The notes under the pieces: model-generated
Databases searched by the model: none
What the model was told of the DNA's origin: nothing
Seen by the model: only the letters and a program-made list of their open reading frames with translations
Program-made: the position numbers and the translations under genes
Shown here: piece by piece, positions 15,040 to 23,185 of the stretch
How the letters are laid out: every line of letters begins with the position of its first letter
How positions within the stretch are numbered: the first letter of the stretch is position 1
Source: Chitinophagales bacterium
GTDB lineage: Bacteria > Bacteroidota > Bacteroidia > Chitinophagales > Saprospiraceae
Assembly (NCBI GenBank): GCA_013299105.1
Contig: JAAFJY010000017.1
Coordinates: 62,001-126,000 of the forward strand
Length of the DNA: 64,000 nucleotides
Direction: 5' to 3'

Positions 15040-17670
15040 ATGCAAAAGGTAATCACCCACATCATCCTATTGATCCTATTTGCCACCCAACTCGGTGCGC
15101 AAACCACTCCATCAGGGCCTCCAAGGGGAGGTTTTGACCCCTCCAAAATGAACATTGCCCGCGTTTACGGCAAAATCGTAGATGAGGCTGGCAAGGGCGT
15201 TGGATATGCCACTGTCCAGGTTTTTGGCAAAAAATTCGACCCCGCTACCCGTAGCTTGAGAGATACCCTCTGGGCTGGTCAGCTCACCGAAGACAATGGC
15301 GATTTCAACATTGAAAAACTGCCCATGATGGGCGATTTTGAATTGATCATCAGTTTCCTGGGCTATGCCGAGGTCAAGCAAGCTTTTAATTTTGGCCTGT
15401 CAGCCCCCAAAACTGCTGCCAACGCTGCCTCTGGGGGCCCCTCGGGTATACCAGGCGGCGGATTTCCGGGCATGGGCACAGGTAATTCCGAAAAAGACCT
15501 GGGCAACATCAAACTGAAAACCGAGGCCAAAACCCTGAACGAAGTAACGATCACCGACAAAGCCTCGGTGGCCACCCTGGCCCTGGACCGCAAGGCTTAC
15601 CGGGTGGACAAGGACCTGAGCACCGCAGGCGGCACGGCAGAAGATGCCCTGAAAAACGTGCCCTCCGTATCAGTTGACCTGGACGGCAACGTAAGCCTGC
15701 GCAATGGATCCCCACAGATTTTTGTAGATGGTAGGCCAACCACCCTCACCCTCAATCAGATTGCTGCAGATGCCATTGAAAGTGTGGAAGTGATCACCAA
15801 TCCTTCGTCCAAGTACGATGCGGGCGGCGGCACAGCAGGCATCATCAACATCGTGTTGAAAAAAGAAAAACGCCTGGGTTACAACGGCAACGTGCGCATC
15901 GGCACTGATTCTCGCGCCGGGGGTAACTTTGGCGGAGACATCAACGCCCGTGGCAGCAAGGTCAACGTGTTTGGCTCGCTGATGGCCATGCGCAATCGGG
16001 GCAAATCTGATGCGGAGACCTTGCGAGAAAACTTTTTCGGCAACCCTACTTCCAACCTGACCCAAATCCAGGAAGGCAACATGAGGGGCATGTTTGCCAA
16101 TGGCCGGGCTGGAGTTGACCTCCTCCTCGACAATCGCAATACCCTGACTTTTAGCGGCAGTTATGTGCGCGGCAAGTTCAGCCCTTTTGATGAGATCACC
16201 ACCACTACTGATTTCTTGTTTCCTGGCAACACTGTCACGAGCGAATATGTGCGCAATGCGGAACAAGACCGCAACTTCCGAAACTTGGGTTTGACCACCC
16301 AATTCAAGCACCTTTTCCCCAAAAAAGGCGCAGAATGGACCGCTGATTTGAACTTCAACCAGGTGAAATTCAGGGGCGGAAGCGATTTTATGACCACTTT
16401 CGACAATGGCAAAAGCAGCCAGGAAAGACAACGTGGCTTGGGCCAAGGCAGTTTTGTAACCTTCCAAACCGACTTTGTCAATCCCCTGAAAAACAACTTC
16501 AAACTCGAAGGCGGGCTTCGGATGGTGATGCGCAACAACCGCAACGACAACTCCAACTCCCTGTTTGATCCACAGCTCAACGATTGGCGGGCGATTACCC
16601 AATTGTCAGACCATTTCAAGTTTGACGACGACATTTATGCGGGCTATTTGCAATTGGGCAAACAAGGCAAAAACTGGGGTTTCCAAGTGGGTTTGCGCGC
16701 CGAAAGCAGCTTTTACCGGGGTGCTTTGACCGACCGCGATTCCTCTTTCACCATTGTTTACCCGATCAGCTTGTTCCCTACGCTTTTCCTTACGCACAAG
16801 CTGAACGAGCAAGACCAGATTCAGCTGGCCTATACGCGCAGGGTCAATCGCCCCAATTTTTTCCAGACCATGCCCTTTACCGATTTCTCCGATTCACTGA
16901 ATTTGCGCCGGGGCAATCCTGCACTGTTGCCCGAATTCACCAACTCGGCTGAAATCTCCTACCAGAATATTTTTGCAAAAAAACACAACCTCCTGATTTC
17001 GGTGTACTACAAGCAGGCCAACAACCTGATTGCCTCCTACCAGTTCACGGAGTTCAACGCCGATCTGAATAAAGAAGTGGTGATCACCAGTTTTGCCAAC
17101 AGCAACCGCGCCGCGGCTTATGGGGCAGAATTCACTTTGAAAAACAGTTTCTTCGGTTGGCTGGACCTGACCACCAACCTCAACATCTTCCAGGCCGACG
17201 TGGATGCCAGCAATGTAGAAACCGACCTGAAAGTGAGTCGTACCAGTGGGTTTTTGAAGGAAATTGTGCAAATCAAGCTGCCCAAGGGCTTTGCCTTGCA
17301 ATTCAACGGTGAATACCGTTCAAGGGCTTCGTTTACACCTTCTACCAACAACGACCCCTTCCAAGGTGGCGGGCCACCTGCTCAAAACACCGCTCAAGGC
17401 TACACCAAAGGGTATTGGTTCATGGATGCCTCGCTGCGCAAAGAGTTGCTAAAAGGGAAAGGTAACTTGACTCTGAGTGCCCAAGACATCTTCAAAACCC
17501 GCAGATTTGGCTCATTTACCCTGACCGATTTCTTCTCGCAAGAAACTTCTCGCATCATGAATCCACAGATGGTTCGCCTCAACTTTTCCTACCGCTTTGG
17601 CAAAATGGACGCTTCCCTTTTCAACCGCAAAAACAACCGGGTGACTGGACAGGGCAATGACATGATGTAA
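15040..17670 (+). CDS. TonB-dependent-receptor-like outer-membrane beta-barrel protein
   Basis: The 876-residue exported protein has a signal peptide ending near LGAQ. Residues ~40-120 form a carboxypeptidase-regulatory-like domain (VYGKIVDEAGKGVGYATVQVFG), followed by a Gly/Pro-rich linker. The plug domain spans ~165-275 (ALKNVPSVSVDLDGNVSLRN, IESVEVITNPSSKYDAGGG). The remainder is a 22-strand-type barrel ending in a typical aromatic strand region. This is the OMP_b-brl_3 (PF14905) group rather than a SusC protein, and no SusD gene is adjacent. The cargo is unknown, and the protein may instead act in envelope biogenesis. A family 1 element lies between its stop codon and its likely terminator. 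Confidence 0.9.
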   Translation: MQKVITHIILLILFATQLGAQTTPSGPPRGGFDPSKMNIARVYGKIVDEAGKGVGYATVQVFGKKFDPATRSLRDTLWAGQLTEDNGDFNIEKLPMMGDFELIISFLGYAEVKQAFNFGLSAPKTAANAASGGPSGIPGGGFPGMGTGNSEKDLGNIKLKTEAKTLNEVTITDKASVATLALDRKAYRVDKDLSTAGGTAEDALKNVPSVSVDLDGNVSLRNGSPQIFVDGRPTTLTLNQIAADAIESVEVITNPSSKYDAGGGTAGIINIVLKKEKRLGYNGNVRIGTDSRAGGNFGGDINARGSKVNVFGSLMAMRNRGKSDAETLRENFFGNPTSNLTQIQEGNMRGMFANGRAGVDLLLDNRNTLTFSGSYVRGKFSPFDEITTTTDFLFPGNTVTSEYVRNAEQDRNFRNLGLTTQFKHLFPKKGAEWTADLNFNQVKFRGGSDFMTTFDNGKSSQERQRGLGQGSFVTFQTDFVNPLKNNFKLEGGLRMVMRNNRNDNSNSLFDPQLNDWRAITQLSDHFKFDDDIYAGYLQLGKQGKNWGFQVGLRAESSFYRGALTDRDSSFTIVYPISLFPTLFLTHKLNEQDQIQLAYTRRVNRPNFFQTMPFTDFSDSLNLRRGNPALLPEFTNSAEISYQNIFAKKHNLLISVYYKQANNLIASYQFTEFNADLNKEVVITSFANSNRAAAYGAEFTLKNSFFGWLDLTTNLNIFQADVDASNVETDLKVSRTSGFLKEIVQIKLPKGFALQFNGEYRSRASFTPSTNNDPFQGGGPPAQNTAQGYTKGYWFMDASLRKELLKGKGNLTLSAQDIFKTRRFGSFTLTDFFSQETSRIMNPQMVRLNFSYRFGKMDASLFNRKNNRVTGQGNDMM

Positions 17671-17679
17671 ATCTGGTTA

Positions 17680-17868
17680 GTGACAAGCCACGAATAAACC
17701 TTACCAAATCGCAACTGCATTGCCCCGCTCACGCGGTGCTGGTTGGGAACACGGATGAAACTGATGAAACGGATGAAACTGATTTACACGGATTTCCAGC
17801 ACGACGTTGACCATGATGTTGACAACTGGCAATTAAAAAATTGGTAAGGTTTATTTTTGAACCATTAC
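17680..17868 (+). mobile_element. Family 1 MITE-like element, copy B (189 bp)
   Basis: It runs from GTGACAAGCC to GAACCATTAC and is flanked by TTA on both sides (17677-17679 and 17869-17871), an apparent 3-bp target duplication. Inner inverted repeats are AATAAACCTTACCAAAT (17693-17709) and ATTGGTAAGGTTTATT (17840-17855). The hairpin GCCCCGC/GCGGTGC (17722-17739) is followed by AACACGGAT, 9-base GAAACGGAT-like units, and CCAGCACGACGTTGACC. It carries no coding sequence. Confidence 0.75.
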
Positions 17869-17900
17869 TTAGACAATTCGTCAAACATTGTTCAAACTCG

Positions 17901-17936
17901 AGGTGGTGTGTTCTTATTGAGTGCGCCACCTTTTTT
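17901..17936 (+). terminator. Rho-independent terminator of the beta-barrel gene
   Basis: AGGTGGTGT (17901-17909) pairs with GCGCCACCT (17923-17931, allowing G-U pairs) and is followed by a run of six T ending at 17936. It faces the end of the outer-membrane barrel gene. It now lies 230 bases past the stop codon because a family 1 element occupies the gap. Confidence 0.65.
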
Positions 17937-17943
17937 GTCCCCT

Positions 17944-18744
17944 TCACTCCCCCTCAAAAACCGCCAAAGCCCTGCCATCCCAGCTTACCACAAAACCAGG
18001 TTTTCCCCGCAATAATTCCGGGTTGCCAGTTGCGGAAAAAGGGGCTTTTTCCCCATTCGGATTTAGCAAAAAATACTGCCCAGCTTGCCGATAAAGCAGG
18101 TATTGGTCCCAGCTTTGCAGGTCTTCCAAGCTTTTGAGCGGGATGATTTTTTGGAATTGGCCAAAAAGATCAAAAACCAGGATGCCTTCCCTTGGCTCCA
18201 ATAAATAAGCGTGGGTTTCGTTGACAACGAGGTGAGAGGGGTTGATGGGACGGGTAAAATGCTGATTGAGGTCCAGGCTTTCGGCTTTGATTTGGCGGTT
18301 TACATCCATTTTGCGCAAGCGAAACATGACCGCGTCATACAACCAAATGAAGTTATCACGCCCCATTGCGGCCAAGGTAGGCAAGGGGTGCGTTTCCTGG
18401 TCCAGGCGGATGTCGGCGCTCATGTTGAGGGTGCGATCCAGGATCACCAGGGTCTGGTAGTCGGGGTAAAACAGCAGGACGTTGAAGGGATCGGTAGCGT
18501 CCACGGTTTGCAAATTACCCAGGTAACGATTGCTGAAATCGAAAAGAAATTGCCCCTCGGTGCCTAGTTTTTGCAGGTGATTGTCATTGTCCACCACATA
18601 CACTTGCCGCAACTTGTCGGTAGCCAAGGTTTTCAGGTCGATTTCCAGTTTCCAATTGGGAATTTTATCCTGTGCAGCAGCGTTTTGGGCAAAAAGGAAG
18701 AAAAAAGCGAGCTGAAAAATGGTTTTGAACACGTAACTGGTCAT
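17944..18744 (-). CDS. Secreted beta-propeller-like protein of unknown function
   Basis: A 266-residue exported protein with signal peptide MTSYVFKTIFQLAFFFLFAQNAAAQ. The mature part is a series of beta-strand units with spaced D, G and W residues (VYVVDNDNHLQKL, NVLLFYPDYQTLVILD, NFIWLYDAVMFRLRKMD, HAYLLEPREGILVFDLFGQ), suggesting a six-bladed propeller like 6-bladed_propeller/NHL proteins. The start at 18744 gives a clean signal peptide; the frame upstream to 19074 is a translation of repeats. The start codon lies inside one arm of a 29-base inverted repeat. The gene follows lpxH on the same strand, but a 196-base repeat-filled gap makes co-transcription uncertain. Confidence 0.75.
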   Translation of the reverse strand: MTSYVFKTIFQLAFFFLFAQNAAAQDKIPNWKLEIDLKTLATDKLRQVYVVDNDNHLQKLGTEGQFLFDFSNRYLGNLQTVDATDPFNVLLFYPDYQTLVILDRTLNMSADIRLDQETHPLPTLAAMGRDNFIWLYDAVMFRLRKMDVNRQIKAESLDLNQHFTRPINPSHLVVNETHAYLLEPREGILVFDLFGQFQKIIPLKSLEDLQSWDQYLLYRQAGQYFLLNPNGEKAPFSATGNPELLRGKPGFVVSWDGRALAVFEGE

Positions 18745-18803
18745 TTTGCCAGTCCAAGGTTTGCTAAACTTCAAAAGTTTGGTAAACCTTGGACTGGCAA
18801 AAT
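18743..18803. repeat. 29-base inverted repeat covering a start codon
   Basis: Bases 18743-18771 (ATTTTGCCAGTCCAAGG and onward) and 18775-18803 (ending CCTTGGACTGGCAAAAT) are complementary at 27 of 29 positions, with a 3-base loop. The ATG of the beta-propeller gene (18742-18744) is at the foot of the stem, so a transcript starting upstream would carry a strong hairpin directly before the start codon. The inner CCAAGGTTTGCTAAAC/GGTAAACCTTGG resembles the smaller hairpin at 56398-56430. Confidence 0.7.
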
Positions 18804-18834
18804 CGCGGTCAAGGTCGCGCCAAAATTCCGTGAA

Positions 18835-18914
18835 AATCCGCGCAATCCGCGCAATCCGCGCAATCCGCGCAATCCGCGCAATCCGTGTGCTAAAAAAAAG
18901 ACTCGCGCAGCGAG
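18835..18914 (-). repeat. 9-bp minisatellite plus hairpin (family 1 core fragment)
   Basis: AATCCGCGC is repeated five times exactly (18835, 18844, 18853, 18862, 18871) with a sixth variant copy at 18880-18888. On the minus strand this reads ACACGGATTGCGCGGATTG and so on. It is preceded by a T-run and the hairpin CTCGC/GCGAG (18902-18914). That order (hairpin, T-rich, ACACGGAT repeats, TTTTCACGGA) is the core of the family 1 elements seen elsewhere, here with an expanded repeat and no terminal repeats. Confidence 0.7.
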
Positions 18915-18940
18915 GCTGCGAAGCAGTGTTTGATCTGCGG

Positions 18941-19726
18941 CTATCCTCCGAGGCTGCCAAAGACTTTCCCCTGCTCATTTTCAAAAAACCGGACCGTAAT
19001 TTCCCCTTCATGTAACTCGGCGTATGAATTGTAATGCAACCATTCTCCCAGGTTAATATAACGACTTCGCCCATTTTTTAGCGTGTAGTCGATGGGCAAG
19101 TGGCGGTGGCCGAAGATGAAATAATCGGTTTGGGGCAATTGTTGCAGCTTTTCTTCGGCATAAATCAGTAGCCATTCTTTTTCCGGCCCCAAGAACTCGC
19201 TTTCGGGCGGATTGACCGAGCGGCTTTTGCCTGACCAATAATTGGCGAGACCGATGCCAAAATTGGGGTGCAGGCGCGCAAAAGCCCATTGGCAAAGCGG
19301 GTGGGCGAATACTTTTTTCAAAAACTTGTACCCGTAATCGCCCGGCCCCAAGCCGTCGCCGTGCCCCATGAAACAGGTTTTGCCCTGCAATTCGCGGATG
19401 ATCGGCTGGCGGTAGGTTTTGATGCCCAGTTCTTCCTCAAAATAGCGAAAAATCCACATGTCGTGGTTGCCCGTGAAAAAATGCAAGGGAATACCCGCAT
19501 CGCTGAGATCGGCCAGTTTGCCCAAAAAACGGGTATGGCCCTTGGGCATGGCATGGCGGTACTCGAACCAAAAGTCGAACAAGTCGCCGACCAAAAAAAT
19601 CTCCTCCGCTTGTGGTGCAACGTGGTCGAACCAACGCAAGAGCAAGCGCTCTCGCTCGGCACTGGGCAAGCGGCCCGCTGCGCCCAGGTGAAAATCGGAG
19701 GCAAAGAAAATGGATTTGGATGACAT
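18941..19726 (-). CDS. lpxH: UDP-2,3-diacylglucosamine diphosphatase (LpxH-type)
   Basis: Calcineurin-like metallophosphoesterase of lipid A synthesis, converting UDP-2,3-diacylglucosamine to lipid X at the inner membrane face. The five metal-site motifs are present in order: ASDFHLG near residue 9, GDLFDFWFEY near 46, TGNHDMW near 90, MGHGDGLG near 122, and FGHRHLP near 204. The start at 19726 (MSSKSIFFASDFHLG) puts the first motif at the normal position; the longer frame to 19891 has an unlikely Trp/Arg-rich extension. Its 261 residues fit Bacteroidota LpxH. The upstream gene end (19785) is close but belongs to the next gene on the same strand. Confidence 0.92.
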   Translation of the reverse strand: MSSKSIFFASDFHLGAAGRLPSAERERLLLRWFDHVAPQAEEIFLVGDLFDFWFEYRHAMPKGHTRFLGKLADLSDAGIPLHFFTGNHDMWIFRYFEEELGIKTYRQPIIRELQGKTCFMGHGDGLGPGDYGYKFLKKVFAHPLCQWAFARLHPNFGIGLANYWSGKSRSVNPPESEFLGPEKEWLLIYAEEKLQQLPQTDYFIFGHRHLPIDYTLKNGRSRYINLGEWLHYNSYAELHEGEITVRFFENEQGKVFGSLGG

Positions 19727-19784
19727 GGGGCGAAGATAAGGCAGCGAACAAGGCTTGTGAAGCTTGCTGCGTTTTTTTTGTGGT

Positions 19785-21755
19785 TCACCCCACCATCTCC
19801 ACCCAAGCCCCCCCTTCTTCCAAATTCCCAAATCGCAACTCCAGCCCCAATTTCTGCGCAAAATCCTGCACCACTTGCAGCCCAAAACCACTCAACAAAA
19901 GATCGGTGCTACCTGGCGTTTTCAGTTGCTCAAGCATAGCTGGAGAAAAACCTGGTCCATTGTCCTGGATTTGCAGGTGTACACGGTTTCCTTCACGCCA
20001 GGCGCGCCATTCGATTTGCGCATTCGTGCGGCCTTTGAGGGCTTTTTGGGCATTGCTGCTCAGGTTTTGCAAGATGATCCAGAGGTAATTCGGGTCGGTT
20101 TTGAAGGTTAAATCGGTGGGGGAATCGAAAATCCACTTGATTTCAGCCTGTCCGGCATAAGTTTGCTTTAGGCGTTGAAAAAGAGTACTTATCAAAACGG
20201 GTTCCATTTGTAAGCTGACCTGGCTCATTTGCGCTTTGCTCCACAGCAGCATGTTTTCCAGGTTTTCGAGCAGGGCTTCGGTGTTTTGGGTTATTTTTTC
20301 CTGGCTTTTCAGGGCCAAATCTGGGCTCAACAAATCTGGATCATTTTTTTGCAGGCTCAAAAGGTTGATCAGGTTGCTGAGTGGGTGCCGCAGGTCGTGG
20401 CTGATCACGGCCAGGAGTTGTGCTTTTTGCCGATTAGCCTGGTCCAGCGATTGATTGAGTGATTGAAGTTGTTCGTTTGATTTGCGGCGAATTTGACTCG
20501 TGCGGTACAATAAAAACACAATCAAAAGCAACAAGAGCGAGCCTAAAACAAAGGCCCATTGCACTTTTTTTTGCTGGCCAATGGTCAGTTCTTGGATGGC
20601 GATTTCGGCGTTTTTCTTTTCCAAAAAGTAATTGCTCTCCGCTTCAGCTAGCTTGTTTTTGCTTTCCTGCGAGTAAATCGAGTCGTGTTGGGCATGGAAT
20701 TGGTACATGGACTGGTAAGCGTCTTGGAAATTACCCTCAGCAGCCATAAGTTCGGCTTTCAATCCCAGCAAGAAGTGCAGATTCCCCTGGTCTTGAGCAT
20801 GTTTAGCCAGCTCAAAAGCACGTTGATAAGCAGCATGGGCTTTGACCAGGGCCTGTTTTTTGGTCTTTGTACTTTGCTTTGCGCTGTCCAAAAAAGTCCA
20901 GGCAATGTTGCCCAAGTTGGTGATCGACAATTGATGCCCCGGAAAGCTTTCATCCCAAATCTCTTGGGCCTTTAATTGTCGATCCAAGCGTTGGTGGGTC
21001 TTTTTGAAGAGCAAAGCTTGGTTTTGATAGACCTCAGCCAATTTCAAGGGCGCGTCCACTTTTTTGAGCAAAAACAAAGCGCGCTGATACGCCTGAATGG
21101 CCTGGGCAGTATCCGCCAACAACTGGTATTTGTTCGCAAGACTGGCATGGCAGGCGGCCATGCCGTACTGGTCATCTAAGCTGTGGTAACGCTGAAGCGC
21201 TCGTCGGGTATAGGAAAATGACTTGTCGAAATATTGCTGTTCTGAGTAAACGATTGCAATGTTTTCCAACAGCAAGGGCTGCAAGACAGTTATTTTTGCC
21301 TGTTCCGCCAACTTCAGCGCTGCAAAAAAAGCTTGTAGGGCGGGGCTGTATTGCCCTTGCCGCAGGTGCAGGGTTCCCAGGGCATTGGTAGCACTGCTGA
21401 GGTTGAAGGTGTCTTGGTTGGTACGGTGAATTTGAATTTCGGCCAGGATCAAAGGCATGGCTCGCTGGTAATCCCCTTCATCGGTGTACAAGCGCCCCAA
21501 CATGCCTTTAAAAATGCCGATGCCCTTGGTCCAGCCCATTTTTTGCACCCATTTCAGGCCTTCATTGGCGTAGTGGATGGCGCGTTTTGGCTCATTTTGC
21601 AATTGGTCCGCAATGCTTTTGTACAAGCGAGCCTTTGCCGTATCGTTTGGGGTGCGCGGCAATAAATGGATCAAGGAATCAAGTGGCGATTGTGCTTTAA
21701 TTTCCGACAAAAACAAGCATGAGCAAAGCCAAAAAAGCAAGTGGTGTTTAGGCAT
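19785..21755 (-). CDS. TPR-containing sensor histidine kinase
   Basis: The 656-residue protein has a signal sequence (to about residue 21). A periplasmic array of tetratricopeptide repeats covers ~30-360 (for example GQYSPALQAFFAALKLAEQA). A coiled coil, one membrane helix (399-417) and a HisKA/HATPase module follow. His453 lies in AVISHDLRHPLSNL. The ATP-binding boxes are ILQNLSSNAQKAL, IQDNGPGFSP and SGFGLQVVQDFA. This layout is common in Bacteroidota. It lies just downstream of a LytTR response regulator on the same strand, so the two are probably a pair, although a HisKA-type kinase feeding a LytTR regulator is less usual than the LytS type. Confidence 0.92.
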   Translation of the reverse strand: MPKHHLLFWLCSCLFLSEIKAQSPLDSLIHLLPRTPNDTAKARLYKSIADQLQNEPKRAIHYANEGLKWVQKMGWTKGIGIFKGMLGRLYTDEGDYQRAMPLILAEIQIHRTNQDTFNLSSATNALGTLHLRQGQYSPALQAFFAALKLAEQAKITVLQPLLLENIAIVYSEQQYFDKSFSYTRRALQRYHSLDDQYGMAACHASLANKYQLLADTAQAIQAYQRALFLLKKVDAPLKLAEVYQNQALLFKKTHQRLDRQLKAQEIWDESFPGHQLSITNLGNIAWTFLDSAKQSTKTKKQALVKAHAAYQRAFELAKHAQDQGNLHFLLGLKAELMAAEGNFQDAYQSMYQFHAQHDSIYSQESKNKLAEAESNYFLEKKNAEIAIQELTIGQQKKVQWAFVLGSLLLLLIVFLLYRTSQIRRKSNEQLQSLNQSLDQANRQKAQLLAVISHDLRHPLSNLINLLSLQKNDPDLLSPDLALKSQEKITQNTEALLENLENMLLWSKAQMSQVSLQMEPVLISTLFQRLKQTYAGQAEIKWIFDSPTDLTFKTDPNYLWIILQNLSSNAQKALKGRTNAQIEWRAWREGNRVHLQIQDNGPGFSPAMLEQLKTPGSTDLLLSGFGLQVVQDFAQKLGLELRFGNLEEGGAWVEMVG

Positions 21756-21772
21756 AAATCAGGGTGTTAGGA

Positions 21773-22468
21773 TCAAAATGCCAAGTTAGCCTTGTACTTG
21801 CGCCCAATCGGGAGGCTTACTCCCCTTACCACCAACTCCGAAGCACTCATTTTTTCCACAAACATTTTTTGTACTGCATAACTGCGGTGAATGCGGGTAA
21901 AATGCCCGAATTCTGGCATGGTCAGCAAGCTCCCCAAAGTCGATAAGACGCAATGTTTCCGCTGGGTAGTGACGATCTTGGTGTAATCGCCCAGTGCTTC
22001 CAGGTACAGCACATCCTTAACAGTGATGCGGTGCTGCTCGTGGCCTTCTTTGATGAAAAAACTATCGCCACCCAGGAATTGGTCGAACAAGCCCGATTTT
22101 TCCCGCAGGGTAAAATGTTCTTCCAGCCGCGCCACACAGCGTTCAAAGCGCTCGGCTTTGAGGGGTTTCACCAAAAAATCGAAGGCGGCACTTTCGTAGC
22201 TGTCCAGGGCGTATTCGGCGTGGGCGGTGATGAAGACGCAAAGGGGCTTGGAGTGTAAGTTTTGCCAGAACTCCAACCCCGTTTGTCCAGGCATGTCAAT
22301 GTCCAAAAACAGGACTTCGACTTCATTTTTTTGCAAAAATTCCGCTGCTTCTTGGGCCGAAGAGAAGGTAGCCAAGAGTTCCAAAAAAGGTACTTTCCGA
22401 ACCTGGGCGACACTCATGAGCAAGTCCACAGCGTCGTCGTCCACAATGATGCAGCGGTGTTTAGGCAT
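21773..22468 (-). CDS. LytTR-family response regulator (second copy)
   Basis: A 231-residue regulator starting at ATG 22468 (MPKHRCIIVDDD); a TTG nine bases upstream would add MPK and is less likely. The receiver has the acidic pocket IIVDDDAVD, phospho-acceptor Asp56 in LFLDIDMPGQTG, and FITAHAEYA...FLVKPLK. The LytTR domain covers ~130-231 (VKDVLYLEALGDYTKIVTT, RIHRSYAVQ). It precedes its likely kinase by 17 bases. This reverses the kinase-first order of the other LytTR system at 12.9-14.6 kb. A TACCTTTG box (minus strand, 22490-22497) fits the Bacteroidota -7 element. Confidence 0.92.
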   Translation of the reverse strand: MPKHRCIIVDDDAVDLLMSVAQVRKVPFLELLATFSSAQEAAEFLQKNEVEVLFLDIDMPGQTGLEFWQNLHSKPLCVFITAHAEYALDSYESAAFDFLVKPLKAERFERCVARLEEHFTLREKSGLFDQFLGGDSFFIKEGHEQHRITVKDVLYLEALGDYTKIVTTQRKHCVLSTLGSLLTMPEFGHFTRIHRSYAVQKMFVEKMSASELVVRGVSLPIGRKYKANLAF

Positions 22469-22536
22469 TTTGGGCAAATTTCAACCATACAAAGGTAGGT
22501 CGTTTACCGATAAAAAAAGTGGTTCATCGATCAGTA

Positions 22537-22568
22537 CTTGAGTTGACTTGGCACTGGGCTTAGTTTTG
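22537..22568 (+). promoter_or_regulatory. Bacteroidota-type promoter of the lipoprotein gene
   Basis: TAGTTTTG at 22561-22568 matches the -7 consensus TAnnTTTG. CTTG at 22537-22540 lies 20 bases upstream, near the TTTG of the -33 element. The predicted leader to the ATG at 22622 would be about 45-50 bases. This assignment is from pattern only. Confidence 0.45.
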
Positions 22569-22621
22569 AATCATCAAACAGCCTTGAGCTGGTTTTCAAA
22601 ACACTCGAAACCACCTGTGAC

Positions 22622-23161
22622 ATGATTAAGCTTCGTTCCATCCAACTTGGACTATTGGCCTTCAGTTTTTTCACCTGCACTGCCTTTATGTGCAGCAAAG
22701 ACGACAGCCCCGCAACCCCCAATAATCCTGAATTCACTTCTTTGATCGGCTACTGGATCGTTAAAGGGGGGAATTCATACGGCATCAACGACAAAGGCGA
22801 GAAAAAAGTAACTGCTACCTTGAAAGAAAACACCTCTGCCTATGAGTTTTTTGCTGACGGCACCTTCATCAGCCACGTTTTGGTCGGGCAAGTTGACTCT
22901 GAGAAAGGCAATTGGAAATTGGAGGTAAAAAAACTGGACGGCAAAGACATCGAAGAGGGCGTTTTGGCCTTGACTTCACCCTCCATGAAGGCGCTGGCTG
23001 GACAACTTTTTGTGGACAAAGACGGCTACATGCGCGCCCAAATCTCCAGCATCAACAAATCGGTAGCCAGCACAAAACCCCGTATTTACCTGATTTCAAA
23101 ACATGTAGAGGCTTATCCGTATAAAGAAGCTTGGGTGGAGTCGATTTATGAGACGCGGTAA
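22622..23161 (+). CDS. Small lipoprotein, lipocalin-like
   Basis: A 179-residue protein with a hydrophobic leader and Cys24 followed by SKDDS, the acidic stretch typical of surface-exposed Bacteroidota lipoproteins. The mature part reads as a beta-barrel-like sequence: LIGYWIVKGGNSYG at the start, EFFADGTFISHVL and GNWKLEVKKLDG in the middle. This resembles the 'lipocalin-like domain' proteins often found in this phylum (G-x-W near the N-terminus, then DGT and W-x-L). No ligand can be named. It is a single gene that converges with the AAA/nuclease gene. Confidence 0.7.
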   Translation: MIKLRSIQLGLLAFSFFTCTAFMCSKDDSPATPNNPEFTSLIGYWIVKGGNSYGINDKGEKKVTATLKENTSAYEFFADGTFISHVLVGQVDSEKGNWKLEVKKLDGKDIEEGVLALTSPSMKALAGQLFVDKDGYMRAQISSINKSVASTKPRIYLISKHVEAYPYKEAWVESIYETR

Positions 23162-23185
23162 GGAGGCCTGGGAGATTCCCTACCA

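Noticed and set aside
15670-16602. A 310-codon antisense frame within the outer-membrane barrel gene
   Set aside because: The sense frame has signal peptide, plug and barrel features; the antisense product has no recognisable features.
18835-18888. CRISPR-like array
   Set aside because: The units are 9 bp, contiguous and lack spacers; no cas genes are near. It is a minisatellite.
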